NCBI GenBank assembly: GCA_002375985.1
Contig: DFNH01000034.1
Coordinates: forward strand, 44,987 to 108,986
Direction of reading: 5' to 3'
Length of the DNA: 64,000 nt
DNA from: Firmicutes bacterium UBA3572
GTDB lineage: Bacteria; Bacillota; Desulfotomaculia; Desulfotomaculales; Desulforudaceae
This document shows positions 50,514 to 60,267 of the stretch, one piece after another. The first letter of the stretch is position 1. Every line of letters starts with the position of its first letter. Position numbers and translations under genes: made by a program. A model generated the notes under the pieces. That model made no database searches, was not told where the DNA came from, and saw nothing but the letters and a program-made list of their open reading frames with translations.

Positions 50514-52526
50514 TTGGCCAAACCGGAGATGCCAGCGCAGGTGGTGATTGCCCTGGCCGGCAATCCGAATGTCGGGAAGACATGCATCTTCAACAACCTG
50601 ACCGGCGCGCACCAGCACGTGGGTAACTGGCCCGGTGTTACGGTAGAGAAGAAGGAGGGGCGTTTCGCCTACAGCGGCGAAACGGTACGGGTGGTTGATC
50701 TTCCGGGGATATACGGCCTGGGAGCCTACGCCGAGGACGAGCGGGTCGCCCGCGACTACCTTCTCTCCGGGGAAGCCGGCGTGGTCATCAACATCGTCGA
50801 CGCCACCAACCTGGAACGCAACCTTTATCTGACGGTGCAGTTGCTGGAAATGGGCGCCAACGTGGTAGTGGCCCTGAATGTTATGGACGAAGCCGAGGCG
50901 AGGGGCATAAAAATCGACACGGACAAGTTGGGGCGACTTCTAGGCGTGCCGGTCATTCCTACGGTGGCCCCGAAGAAGCAGGGGATGGCCGAACTGGTCG
51001 CCGCTGCCATGCAAAAAGCCAGGACCCCGGGTGCGCCCGTCAGGATAACTTATGGCCGGGAAGTAGAAGAGGAACTGGCGAAACTCGAAACCCTGGTTGC
51101 CGGGTACCCGGCGCTGTCGGGCAGATTCCCTCCGCGGTGGCTGGCCGTGAAAATCCTGGAAGGGGATGAGCACGTTCTCCGGGAAATCGAGGGGTTTGCC
51201 GGTATTGCGGCCCAGCAGCGGGAGAGCTCCGCGCGACTCGAGGCGGTCACCGGTCAGGACGCCGAATCCCTCATCGCGGACGGGCGGTACGGCTTCATCG
51301 CCGGGATCCTTAAAGAAACCGTTAGCAGGCGGAAGACGCCGGAGGAACGGATCACCCTGTCGGACAGGATCGACAGGATTGTCACCCACCGCGTTCTTGG
51401 CATTCCCATCTTTCTCGCCGCCATGTGGGCGGTGTTCCAGTTCACCTTCGCCCTGGGCGACCCTCTGATCGGTTATGTAGAGACTTTCTTCGAGTGGCTG
51501 GGCGGGTTAGCTAGTGCCCATATCGCCAATGAACTGCTGGCCTCACTGGTGGTGGACGGCATCATCGGGGGCGTGGGTTCCGTCCTGGTCTTTATCCCGC
51601 CCATCTTCCTGCTTTTTCTGGCCATCTCTTTCCTGGAGAACAGCGGCTACATGGCGCGTGCCGCCTATATCATGGACCGGCTTATGCACGCGCTCGGGTT
51701 GCACGGCAAGTCTTTCATCCCGCTTTTAATCGGTTTCGGATGCAACGTGCCCGCCGTTATGGCCACGCGTACCCTTGAAAACAAGCGGGACCGCATCATC
51801 ACTCTTCTGATTACGCCGTTTATGTCGTGCGCGGCGCGCTTACCGGTCTACGTTTTGTTTGTCGGTGCCTTTTTCGCGGAGCGACAGGGACTGGTAGTTT
51901 TCTCGCTGTATCTCCTCGGCATCGTCATAGCCATCTTGATGGGAATGCTTCTCAAGGCCTTGTTCTTTAAAGGGGAGCAGGCCCCCTTTGTGATGGAACT
52001 GCCGCCCTACCGGCTGCCCACCATCAGGGGCACACTCATTCACATGTGGGAGCGCGGCTACGCCTTTGTCCGCAAGGCCGGGACGATCATCTTTGGTGTC
52101 GTGGTGCTGGTCTGGCTTTTATCTAACATCCCGTGGGGCGCTCCTATCGAGCAGAGCGTCATCGGGCGGCTGGGGCAATTCATAGCCCCCATCTACGCTC
52201 CTTGCGGTTTTGGTACCTGGGAAGCGGCGGTGGCGCTCTTCTTCGGCATTCTGGCCAAGGAGGTCGTGGTAGGAACGCTGGGGGTGGTTTACGGCGTCGG
52301 CGAAGAGGGCCTAACGGCGGCTGTCGCCCAGTACTTTACCCCGCTTTCGGCCTACGCCTTCATGGCTATGACGCTCCTTTACATCCCGTGCGTGGCCGTA
52401 ATCGGTGCCATTAAGAGAGAGACGGACTGGAAATGGACGGGCTTTGCCGTCGCCTACACGCTGGTCCTGGGTTGGGTTGTGGCTTTCCTGATCTACCAGA
52501 TCGGCAGGCTCATCGGTCTCGGTTAG
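50514..52526 (+). CDS. feoB: Ferrous iron transporter FeoB
   Basis: Fe2+ uptake permease with an N-terminal GTPase. The 670-residue protein has G1 GNPNVGKTC (about 16-24), the switch region GNWPGVTVEKKEG, G3 VVDLPGIYGL, and G4 NVMDE. A helical GDI domain follows (about 165-260), then two Gate/Nucleoside-recognition membrane domains with GFGCNVPAVMATRTL. TTG start behind GGGGGAGGAG. The threonine in place of the usual serine in G1 is tolerated in the family. Confidence 0.96.
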   Translation: MAKPEMPAQVVIALAGNPNVGKTCIFNNLTGAHQHVGNWPGVTVEKKEGRFAYSGETVRVVDLPGIYGLGAYAEDERVARDYLLSGEAGVVINIVDATNLERNLYLTVQLLEMGANVVVALNVMDEAEARGIKIDTDKLGRLLGVPVIPTVAPKKQGMAELVAAAMQKARTPGAPVRITYGREVEEELAKLETLVAGYPALSGRFPPRWLAVKILEGDEHVLREIEGFAGIAAQQRESSARLEAVTGQDAESLIADGRYGFIAGILKETVSRRKTPEERITLSDRIDRIVTHRVLGIPIFLAAMWAVFQFTFALGDPLIGYVETFFEWLGGLASAHIANELLASLVVDGIIGGVGSVLVFIPPIFLLFLAISFLENSGYMARAAYIMDRLMHALGLHGKSFIPLLIGFGCNVPAVMATRTLENKRDRIITLLITPFMSCAARLPVYVLFVGAFFAERQGLVVFSLYLLGIVIAILMGMLLKALFFKGEQAPFVMELPPYRLPTIRGTLIHMWERGYAFVRKAGTIIFGVVVLVWLLSNIPWGAPIEQSVIGRLGQFIAPIYAPCGFGTWEAAVALFFGILAKEVVVGTLGVVYGVGEEGLTAAVAQYFTPLSAYAFMAMTLLYIPCVAVIGAIKRETDWKWTGFAVAYTLVLGWVVAFLIYQIGRLIGLG

Positions 52527-52598
52527 AACTGTGCTCCCCTGCGCGGGGTGCCGGCTCTTCTAGTAGAATAAAAGGGGGTTGCCGGAGAGGCCAAGGGT

Positions 52599-52639
52599 GA
52601 CCCCGGGGGCTGAACGGTTCCCCCGGGGTCCTCTGTTTT
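52599..52639 (+). terminator. Intrinsic terminator after feoB
   Basis: Eleven-base arms GACCCCGGGGG and CCCCCGGGGTC with a ten-base loop, followed by CTCTGTTTTG. Confidence 0.75.
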
Positions 52640-52682
52640 GAGGGGTAGATTTGAAAAAGATGGAGGGAGAGGTGGCCGCAAA

Positions 52683-53321
52683 TTGTTCTACCTTCTTAGA
52701 ACACACCGCGTTTTTCACGACGCCATTGAGTGCCTGATCGCCGCTCTGGAGGCCAGGGACCCGTATTCACAGGGGCACTCCCAGCGGGTTGCCGATATGG
52801 TCTACGATCTGGCTCGAAAAATAGGAATCAGGGGTAAGGAACTGGAAGAGATTCATATCGCCGCACATTTGCACGACATCGGGAAAATCGGTGTTCCGGA
52901 CAACATCCTGCGCAAGCCCGGTAAACTTTTCCCGCACGAGTGGGCGCAGATGCGGCGCCATCCCGAAATTGGTTACCAGATTTTAAGCAAGTCGGCCCTA
53001 TTGAAGAAGATAGCCAGGATCGTGCTTCACCACCATGAGAGGTGGGACGGAAAGGGGTATCCGGCCGGGCTGAAAGGAGAGGCCATTCCTCTTGGATCGC
53101 GCCTGATCGCCGTTTGTGACACCATTGACGCCATGACATCCAACCGGCCTTACCGCCCCGCGCTCACCTGGCAAGATTGCTTGGCGGAAATCAAGGCCTG
53201 CAAGGCCACCCAACTGGATGCAGTATTGGTGGATGCTGCCGAAGAGTTGTGGCCGAAGTGGGAAAGGAGGTGGGACGGTTCTTTATCAAAGGCGGTATGT
53301 TTTTCAGGTAGTGTAAAATAA
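52683..53321 (+). CDS. HD-GYP domain phosphohydrolase
   Basis: Predicted cyclic-di-GMP phosphodiesterase or related metal-dependent phosphohydrolase. About 212 residues, almost entirely the HD-GYP domain: DPYSQGHSQRVADMVYDLAR, HLHDIGKIGVPDNILRKPGKL (metal HD), HHHERWDGKGYPAGLKGE with the GYP motif, and AVCDTIDAMTSNRPYRP. No sensor domain precedes it, so it may be a stand-alone enzyme. TTG 52683 is chosen because GGAGGGAGAGG lies ten bases upstream; no ATG in frame has a site. The C-terminal tail is short. Confidence 0.9.
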   Translation: MFYLLRTHRVFHDAIECLIAALEARDPYSQGHSQRVADMVYDLARKIGIRGKELEEIHIAAHLHDIGKIGVPDNILRKPGKLFPHEWAQMRRHPEIGYQILSKSALLKKIARIVLHHHERWDGKGYPAGLKGEAIPLGSRLIAVCDTIDAMTSNRPYRPALTWQDCLAEIKACKATQLDAVLVDAAEELWPKWERRWDGSLSKAVCFSGSVK

Positions 53322-53338
53322 AATAATTATCGCAGGAC

Positions 53339-53373
53339 ACCCCGGCAGGGAAAAGGCGGTGTGCCCCCGGGGT
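53339..53373. other. Inverted repeat between convergent genes
   Basis: ACCCCGG and CCGGGGT are inverted, separated by 21 bases with internal CACC/GGTG pairing, between the HD-GYP and LuxR-type genes. It could terminate transcription from one or both sides, though T runs are poor. Confidence 0.35.
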
Positions 53374-53413
53374 TAAATTGTCTTAATCGTGAGAATATGA
53401 CGATATGCGGTGC

Positions 53414-54967
53414 CTAAAAGGGTGATTTTGCTTCGGTGGGCGGCGGTTTCGGCCTGGCTGGCGGTTGGGCGCGACCTGTCTTTTCCCAGGCCAGAAGAAT
53501 AAACTCCTTCTGCCCTGTGGTGCCGGTTTTCCGGTAAATGTTACGCAGGTGAGTCTTTAAAGTATTACGCGAAATGCATAGTTCTTCCTGAATAGCGCTT
53601 AGACTTTTATTGGAAAGCAAAAGGATAGCCACCTGTGTTTCCCGGGGGGTAAGACGGTAGGCCTGAAAAAAATTAGCAAATGCTGCCGGGATTTCCTCGC
53701 TGCCGCCTTTGTTATTTTCCGTCTCTACAGCGGCCGCTAGCGGAGGTATGGCTGTATGCCGGGTGTGCGATGGCGCGGTTTCCTGCAGCAGGTTGGCGAA
53801 GGGAAGAAGGGCGAATAACAGAGCTGCCGCCGCTAAAGGCCAGGGAAAACCGGGCGAGGAAAGGTCAGTCACGAAACCGATCTCCCATGCGGAGAGGGTA
53901 ATAGCGGCCACATTGAGGCTTAACCCCCATCCTATGTAGCGGGTGGTAGGGGGATTGCTTGCCGTCCAGTCGGCCAGGGTACACCAGATGAAGATATCCA
54001 TGGCGGCGAAACCGGCCTGCAGCAGACCGGATGATGCCAGTTGCAGTAGATAGCTAGAGGATGGCACCAGGGCTAAAAAACCCAGCCCGCCGCTACTCAG
54101 GGCCAGGGCGAGCAAGAACCTGCGTCCCCGGTTATCGGCCAGGATCCCTGCCGGTAGCGCCGCCAGCAGGTAAAAGCAGGTTGCCAACACGCCCGTGTAT
54201 GCCCCCGTCCACAGCAGTTGGGAATAAACCAAGCCGTACATCAACCCGCCCCCCGCATAAAAACCTAACAGGATAAAAACAAAACAAGGCCAGTACCATT
54301 TTGTTACCTGTAATTTGGGCTCGGAGGCCGGTTGGGTGGTTTTTTTGGTGTACAGCCTGCCTGCAGGCCGGAGGGAAATAAGAGGAAGCATACTCGCTAC
54401 AACCAGGGATATGGTTGCAGTCTGGTTTGTTTTTACGGGTATGGTAAACGGCAGGTGCAGCAGGACGGCCAGCAGCAGTACTATGCCCAGATGCCTACCC
54501 CGTTTTTCCGGTTCCACCTTTGTTGCCAGCGCCATACCGCACCAGATCATAAAGGGAGCCGATGATAAGCCGGTGAGAGCGAGACACAAAGGCCAGAAGG
54601 GAACGGGTAAAAAAGCAAAAGCCACGGTAAGAAGACCGCAGGCCAGGGCGCTGAGGTGCAGCTGGCATACAGGCGGAATGGCCTTTGTTTTGGGACCGCC
54701 GGTGCTGCGCGTGTAGTCTGCAAATAGGACGTAAAATAACAATCCGGCAGCATGTGCCGCGGCAAAAATCAAAAATAAACCCGCGGGGTCCACCCGAGCT
54801 TCCAGTACGCGTGACGAAAGCAGCGGCCCGAACATAGGGAAGGACCACAACCAGGCCACCAGCGGCGCCATGGTCAGGTAGAAGTTGAAGGCATTACACT
54901 TATCAAATAGCGCAAATATTTTGACCATCGCAGGGGCATCCACGACCGCCTTATTTTTGCAGGTCAT
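53414..54967 (-). CDS. Twelve-helix membrane regulator with LuxR-type DNA-binding domain
   Basis: Predicted membrane-bound transcription regulator. Residues 1-415 of 517 hold about 12 hydrophobic helices in an MFS-transporter-like layout (YAGGGLMYGLVYSQLLW, then LLAALPAGILADNRGRRFL, the latter resembling the MFS loop motif). Residues 437-490 are a LuxR helix-turn-helix: LTPRETQVAILLLSNKSLSA and CISRNTLKTHLRNIYRKTG. ATG at 54967 behind AAAGGGAGGGCGG. It sits alone between the HD-GYP gene and the secreted beta-helix gene, which it diverges from. Ligand and target unknown; similar regulators are known in Eggerthellaceae. Confidence 0.88.
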   Translation of the reverse strand: MTCKNKAVVDAPAMVKIFALFDKCNAFNFYLTMAPLVAWLWSFPMFGPLLSSRVLEARVDPAGLFLIFAAAHAAGLLFYVLFADYTRSTGGPKTKAIPPVCQLHLSALACGLLTVAFAFLPVPFWPLCLALTGLSSAPFMIWCGMALATKVEPEKRGRHLGIVLLLAVLLHLPFTIPVKTNQTATISLVVASMLPLISLRPAGRLYTKKTTQPASEPKLQVTKWYWPCFVFILLGFYAGGGLMYGLVYSQLLWTGAYTGVLATCFYLLAALPAGILADNRGRRFLLALALSSGGLGFLALVPSSSYLLQLASSGLLQAGFAAMDIFIWCTLADWTASNPPTTRYIGWGLSLNVAAITLSAWEIGFVTDLSSPGFPWPLAAAALLFALLPFANLLQETAPSHTRHTAIPPLAAAVETENNKGGSEEIPAAFANFFQAYRLTPRETQVAILLLSNKSLSAIQEELCISRNTLKTHLRNIYRKTGTTGQKEFILLAWEKTGRAQPPARPKPPPTEAKSPF

Positions 54968-55150
54968 AAGACTACCGCCCTCCCTTTCCTAACTTCTTCC
55001 ATATCAGAACTTCAAATCCTGCTTTTTGTATTTTCAAGGGTTTTAACCTCTTCTCACCCCAGAGGGTGATTGGCTTGCGACCTGCGTTTTTGAGATATTT
55101 TCATCCTTTAAGGTGATTGTGGGCGGGCAGCATGCAGGATAAAGTTTAAA

Positions 55151-55170
55151 CTGACCGGGTCTGACCGGGT
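55151..55170. repeat. Direct repeat CTGACCGGGT x2
   Basis: Two adjacent copies of the 10-mer CTGACCGGGT; within it GACCGGGTC is near-palindromic. It lies in the 458-base region between the divergent LuxR-type gene and the secreted protein gene, about 185 bases from the former's start. This region otherwise contains no ORF I can support. Confidence 0.5.
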
Positions 55171-55425
55171 CAGTATATGGAAAACTTTACTTTATAAGAT
55201 TTTGCGAACCAAGCAATCCGTTTTTCGGGTTGTAGAAATCAGCTTTACTGACGGCCAGGGGAGGTGAAAATAACTCAGGAATACCTTTACCCGTCTGCCA
55301 TTTGGCTGCGGCGGCCGGTTTAATGTTGAAGGAAGCGGTTTCCAGGCTGGCGAGGAACGCTGACGGGGAGGCTGATTAGCTGGCGAAGTTCTATCTGGAA
55401 ACTGTACTGAAAGGAGGGTTTCTTT

Positions 55426-58400
55426 ATGACCTGTTTGACAAGATTTTTACCGGCCAGGCTTCTGTCTCGTTACTGCGCACTGGCCTTTGTCCTGACGGCG
55501 GTGTTTTTTTGCGGGCTTTTTTTGGCATCTCCTGCAGCAGCCTTCACAGTGATCGATTACCAGGTAACGGGTGAAGAAAACTGGACAAAAGAGGGCAGTC
55601 CCTACATCATTTGCGAGGGAGCAGGGGTCGCCGCAGATGCCACCCTGACCATTGAGGATGGCGTTGAAGTGCAGCTTGGCTACGGCACCGTATGGATTGG
55701 AGAGACTAAGTACAGCGTTTGGCCGACATTTAGGGTTGCGGGAGATCTCAATGCTACTGGCACAACGTTTACGCCTTTTACCGGCCCAGTTCCCTGGGGA
55801 GGATACAACGACGTGTGGAGCGCCATCAGATTTGTTGACGGCTCGTCCGGAACCTTTACCACTTGCACCTTTGTTTACGGCGGCGAGGGAGCCGTTATAT
55901 ATTCCATGATCATGGTGGATGACCATACGGCAAATGTCGAGCTTACCTTTAACGATTGTACCTTTCGAGAAGGTGTGAAAGGCGGCATTTATTTTCGCGC
56001 CGGCAGCGGCAGCAGCCTGACGGTCGAGGACAGCATTTTTACCGAACTGAGCCAGTCCATAGGGGTGCACCGCGACACTGCGCCGGACGCCATTATTACC
56101 ATTCGTAACTGCACGATATCCAACGTGGCCACAGGGAGTAAAAACTGGGCGGCCATGGCGGTACAGGGAGGCACTGCTACCATAACCGGTTGCACGTTTA
56201 ACAGCAACGGAGGAAACTTTAAAGAATCCAAGTACAACGATGTAGTTATGTATACTAGCTATGGGGGTACAGGGCCTTACAAGCTGACCTTTACGAATAA
56301 TCACCTGGACGGCGGCGGCATAGCCAGGTATCCCCTGATCATAGCTTCGCAGACCAGGATCAACGAGGGAATAAAAAATGCCGGCAACACCTTTGCCAAT
56401 TACGCAGACGGGTACAGGTACCTGCCTATCATGGGGGGTATTCCCGCGGGAGCTGCCGCTTACTGGGGTGAAATTGGTCTTGAGTATCTGGTAGAGAGAG
56501 AAGGTGACGAGCATAGCCTGGCGATTCGCGCAAATGATTCCGCTATCGGTTCTCTCACCATTGCCCCCGGCAGAACCGTTTATTTCAAAGGCTCAGCGGC
56601 CGGAATCACGATGTGGGGCAGTATCACCGCGCGGGGGACCCCGGAAGAACCCATCACCTTTGCTACCTATCCCGGTGAACAACCAAGTGGCAAGTTTGAG
56701 ATCCCGTTTCCCTTGTGGGAGGGGTATGGAATGTACCCGCAAAGGAGCGCCGTGTTCTTCGAGCACTGCGTATTCGACGAGTTGCAGAAGGGAATTGAAG
56801 TTTCCTACAGTAATGCGGAATACGTCGACGTGAACGAAATTTCTTTGACGGTGCGCAACTGCACTTTCCGAAACATTCCGGGGTGCGCCGTGCACATCAA
56901 GGGCGACGTGTACAGTATTGACCACGGCAACGTGCTGATCGAAGGGTGCACCGTTACAAACTGCGGCGAAAGCCTCGGAGATACCGGCAGTGTTTTGTGC
57001 TTTAAGGGATTCGATGATGCGCGGCGGTGTTCTCCAAAGATACTGAATACGGTCGTTGCCAATAATTCTAAAACGGGCGTCTTCCTCAGCTATTCTAATG
57101 CTGTCCTGGAAAACTGCACCATTTCTGCCAACGGAACCGCGGGCGTGCACCTTTCTTCTGCAAACAGTGCGGTGATTAAGAACTCCATTCTCTGGGGTAA
57201 TACTCTTCAGGATCTTCAGGCCTCCGCCGACCAGACGCAGGTTTCTTATTCGTGCATCGGTACACACCCGCCGGATTTTGACCTCGGCGAAACCAACATC
57301 AGTGAAGACCCGCTCTTCGCCGATCCCGCGAACGGCGACTTTCATCTGAAGTCGGAAGCCGGGCGCTGGGACCCGTCCGCGAACGGCGGGGCCGGCGGCT
57401 GGGTGACCGATGACGTCACCAGCCCCTGCGTCGACGCCGGTGACCCCGAATCCGATTATGCAAATGAGCCCGCGCCCAACGGCGGCCGCATCAACATGGG
57501 CGCCTGCGGAAATACCATCTATGCTTCAAAGTCAATCAGCGAACAGGTGCAGGCATTAACCATAGGGACTGCTTTCTTACCCGAAGGTATGGTAGGAGAA
57601 AGCTACAGCGCAGCCCTGGAGGCGACAGGCGGTACCGCACCCTACACCTGGAGCATAACCAGCGGCAGCCTGCCAAATGGCTTGGAACTTGACAGCGTCT
57701 CCGGAGAAATTTACGGTACCCCGACAGTAGGTGGGCAGTTCGATTTCACGGTTACCGTTACGGATGCAGTGTATGATACCGACAGCCGTTCGTTGAGCAT
57801 TTCGATAATGGAACAGGATCTAAACCCGCCCACGGTACCCCAGAATCTCCGTGTAACAGGGCGTACCAGCACATCAATAACCATAGCTTGGGATGCTTCA
57901 ACTGACGATGAAAGCGGTATCGCGGAGTACATCGTGGAGATGAAACAGGGCAGCGGTGAATTTGAGGAAGCCGGCACGACGACCGACACCACTTTTACGA
58001 AAACGGGGCTGTCTTCTTCCACCACCTACTTCTTCCGGGTGCGGGCCAAGGACACGGCTGGCAATGTTTCCGACTGGTCGGAGGAGCTGGAAGCTGCTAC
58101 CAGATCTTCCTCCAGTAGCTCCGGCAGCAGCAGTTCCGGCAGTACTTCGTCCGGCGAGGAGAGTACCGCCAGCGATGTCAGCGCTGCAATCAGCGATCAG
58201 TTGGAGAGCGCCGGGGAAGGCGAGACCGTGACGGTGGAAGCCGGCAGTGAGGGTGAAACCCCGGCCGTTGACAGCGAGACCCTGCAGAAACTTGCGGAAC
58301 GCGAGTGCAGCCTCGGTGTAAAATTCACCGCAGCGCAGGCCGAACTGGTCTTTGCCCCGGAAGCGCTGCTGATCGACGAGCTGGCAGAAGCAGGCGAGGA

Positions 58401-59133
58401 TGCGCTGGTGGAAATCGCCGCCGCCATCGTGGAAGGAGAGGAAGCAAAAGAAGCAGCTGACTTCGCCGCTGCCGCCGGCGGCAAACACCTGCGCGCCTTC
58501 GACTTCAGCGTCACCGTGCGCGAGAAGGCCGGCGCTGAGGAAGGCAGGGTGGTCCACAACCTGAACGGTACCGTCACGGTAACCCTGGACCTTTCCGATC
58601 TGGACCTGACAGGGATAGACACCAACCGCCTGGCTGTGTTCCACCGGCTGCCCGACGGCACCTGGGTGGAAGAGGAAAGCACCTTTGACCCGGCGAGCAA
58701 GACCCTGACCTTTACCACCGGCAGCTTTTCCCTGTTCGCCGTAATGGAAAAGGCCAGGGTGATCACGTTAACCGTCGGGCAGGTGGAGGCTGCCGTAGAC
58801 GGCCGCCCGTACACGCTGGAGGCCGCGCCCTTCATTAAGGCCGAAGCGGCCAGGACGCTGGTGCCGGTGCGCTTCGTCAGCGAGGCCCTGGGCGCCTGGG
58901 TGAACTGGAACGCCCGGACGCGCCAGGTCGAGATCAAGGACGGCGGCAGACAGATCACTCTCACCATCGGTTCCAAAGATGTCCTGGTGGACGGCGCCAA
59001 GTCAACCATCGACTGCGCGCCGGAGATCCTGCCGCCCGGCCGGACCTTCGTGCCCCTGCGGTTTGTGAGCGAGACCCTGGGGGCCGGGGTGAATTATGAT
59101 CCTGCGGCGAAGGAGATTACTATTATCAGGTAA
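55426..59133 (+). CDS. Large secreted beta-helix, Ig-like, FN3 protein with copper-amine-oxidase-type C terminus
   Basis: Predicted cell-surface or secreted stalk protein of 1235 residues. A signal peptide (about 1-39, ending SPAAA) is followed by a right-handed parallel beta-helix region (about 60-660; repeated NCTF/NCTI/GCTV turns). Next come a putative-Ig (He_PIG) domain near 710-795 (LPEGMVGESYSAALEATGGT), an FN3 domain near 800-893, a Ser-rich linker SSSSSGSSSSGSTSSG, an acidic domain of unknown type, and at 1113-1235 two repeats of the copper amine oxidase N-terminal domain (TLVPVRFVSEALGAWVNWN and TFVPLRFVSETLGAGVNYD). ATG behind AAAGGAGGG. No LPXTG or SLH motif. A terminator follows. 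Confidence 0.9.
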   Translation: MTCLTRFLPARLLSRYCALAFVLTAVFFCGLFLASPAAAFTVIDYQVTGEENWTKEGSPYIICEGAGVAADATLTIEDGVEVQLGYGTVWIGETKYSVWPTFRVAGDLNATGTTFTPFTGPVPWGGYNDVWSAIRFVDGSSGTFTTCTFVYGGEGAVIYSMIMVDDHTANVELTFNDCTFREGVKGGIYFRAGSGSSLTVEDSIFTELSQSIGVHRDTAPDAIITIRNCTISNVATGSKNWAAMAVQGGTATITGCTFNSNGGNFKESKYNDVVMYTSYGGTGPYKLTFTNNHLDGGGIARYPLIIASQTRINEGIKNAGNTFANYADGYRYLPIMGGIPAGAAAYWGEIGLEYLVEREGDEHSLAIRANDSAIGSLTIAPGRTVYFKGSAAGITMWGSITARGTPEEPITFATYPGEQPSGKFEIPFPLWEGYGMYPQRSAVFFEHCVFDELQKGIEVSYSNAEYVDVNEISLTVRNCTFRNIPGCAVHIKGDVYSIDHGNVLIEGCTVTNCGESLGDTGSVLCFKGFDDARRCSPKILNTVVANNSKTGVFLSYSNAVLENCTISANGTAGVHLSSANSAVIKNSILWGNTLQDLQASADQTQVSYSCIGTHPPDFDLGETNISEDPLFADPANGDFHLKSEAGRWDPSANGGAGGWVTDDVTSPCVDAGDPESDYANEPAPNGGRINMGACGNTIYASKSISEQVQALTIGTAFLPEGMVGESYSAALEATGGTAPYTWSITSGSLPNGLELDSVSGEIYGTPTVGGQFDFTVTVTDAVYDTDSRSLSISIMEQDLNPPTVPQNLRVTGRTSTSITIAWDASTDDESGIAEYIVEMKQGSGEFEEAGTTTDTTFTKTGLSSSTTYFFRVRAKDTAGNVSDWSEELEAATRSSSSSSGSSSSGSTSSGEESTASDVSAAISDQLESAGEGETVTVEAGSEGETPAVDSETLQKLAERECSLGVKFTAAQAELVFAPEALLIDELAEAGEDALVEIAAAIVEGEEAKEAADFAAAAGGKHLRAFDFSVTVREKAGAEEGRVVHNLNGTVTVTLDLSDLDLTGIDTNRLAVFHRLPDGTWVEEESTFDPASKTLTFTTGSFSLFAVMEKARVITLTVGQVEAAVDGRPYTLEAAPFIKAEAARTLVPVRFVSEALGAWVNWNARTRQVEIKDGGRQITLTIGSKDVLVDGAKSTIDCAPEILPPGRTFVPLRFVSETLGAGVNYDPAAKEITIIR

Positions 59134-59168
59134 CTTGTAACTTGAGCACGCTCCTGCAGCACGTTCGA

Positions 59169-59205
59169 GGATCCGCCGCTCCGAGGGAGAGCGGCGGGTC
59201 CTTTT
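59169..59205 (+). terminator. Intrinsic terminator after the secreted protein gene
   Basis: Thirteen-base arms GGATCCGCCGCTC and GAGCGGCGGGTCC (one G-U pair) with a short loop, then TTTT. Confidence 0.8.
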
Positions 59206-59427
59206 AAGAGATCTAATGCCCGTGTGACCTGTGTTTCCCGTACTAATTTGTTGTCGGGGAAGAGCATGGGCAGTGCGTACCTCGCCAGCTTGCTGTGCAG
59301 GTAATTTAGTTTTTCTTCTTCAACTGTGATATGATGGATTAAACCACATCGTTCACGGGTAAAGGGCCTTGCTGCAAATCTGGTTTTCAACGGGACGGCA
59401 AGAAAGGCCGCTAAGGAGATTTTGCCA

Positions 59428-59786
59428 ATGGGACGAGCAAAAGAATACCGCCAGCGATTAAAATACCAGGTGGCCTCCGCCCGTAAAAAACACTGGAAAG
59501 CTTGCCGGCTGAGATTAAATTTCAAAAGATTCTGCGCTATACCACCCAGGCCATGCACAGCGGCGGTTACCTGACGTATGCCGACCTGGGTTGTCTTTTA
59601 GGTATCCATATTACCCATCGCAAAAAAATCATCCGGCTTTACCTCGAAATGCATACCGAGATCGTGGCCTGTACGGGGCATTCTTACGAGGCCATTGAAA
59701 ACTATATCAGGGAATTCGCCGCGGTGCTGGTACCGGCCGAGCGCGGCCTGACCGTGCCCTTAATCCGGCGGGTGACCGGGGGCGAT
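59428..59786 (+). pseudogene. Frameshifted DUF1670 gene
   Basis: ATG at 59428 begins MGRAKEYRQRLKYQVASARK in one frame. The homologous continuation, PAEIKFQKILRYTTQAMHSG then GYLTYADLGCLLGIHITH and VACTGHSYEAIENYIREF, is in another frame from about 59502. Both parts match DUF1670 proteins, which are common multicopy genes in Desulfotomaculum-like bacteria. The frame is broken between residue 22 and 25, a middle piece also appears shortened, and the 3' end runs out into an IS21 remnant near 59786. Confidence 0.65.
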
Positions 59787-59787
59787 C

Positions 59788-59970
59788 GGTCTCCACACCA
59801 GGAAACAGGGGGAGATCATCCTGGCTTCCAAACCGCATCCGGAACAAGATTACCGTTCCTGTCCGGGTATCATCCGGCTCGGCGATCGGTATACGCCCGA
59901 ACGGCTGGAGGCGGCCTGTAAACGCAGCCTGGCCATCAACGCCCGTTCTTACAAGAATGTGAAGGAGTAA
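59788..59970 (+). pseudogene. istA: 3' end of IS21-type transposase gene istA
   Basis: The frame ending at TAA 59968-59970 reads KPHPEQDYRSCPGIIRLGDR then YTPERLEAACKRSLAINARS and YKNVKE. This is the typical IstA C terminus. The DDE catalytic domain and the rest are missing. istB follows five bases later, the normal istA-istB arrangement. Confidence 0.75.
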
Positions 59971-59975
59971 AACCC

Positions 59976-60267
59976 GTGCTGCAACAGACATTCGATAAGC
60001 TCAACCAGATGAAACTTTTCGTTACCGGCCTTTCGTTTGAGGAACGCCTGGGAATGCTGGTGGACCGGAAAGCCGATCTCCGCGAAAACAAAAGGCTTGC
60101 GCGCCGGCTGAAAGAGGCCAGGCTCAAACAGCAGACCTGCGTCGAGGGCGTGGACTTCCGACACCCACGGGGTTTGGACCGGTCCGTATCCTGGCCGGTC
60201 CCACTCTCGCCGGCGGGATTCTGGACCGGCTGGCGCACAATACCCACAAAATGGAGCTGAGGGGGAG
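59976..60267 (+). pseudogene. istB: IS21 helper gene istB with internal deletion
   Basis: GTG at 59976 gives LQQTFDKLNQMKLFVTGLSF then EERLGMLVDRKADLRENKRL, the normal IstB N terminus, up to GVDFRHPRGLDR. The sequence then jumps, in another frame, to ILAGPTLAGGILDRLAHNTH and KMELRG, the IstB C terminus. The Walker A/B core is gone. After it, to about 60360, lie sequences resembling an IS21 right end. The element cannot move on its own. Confidence 0.75.
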
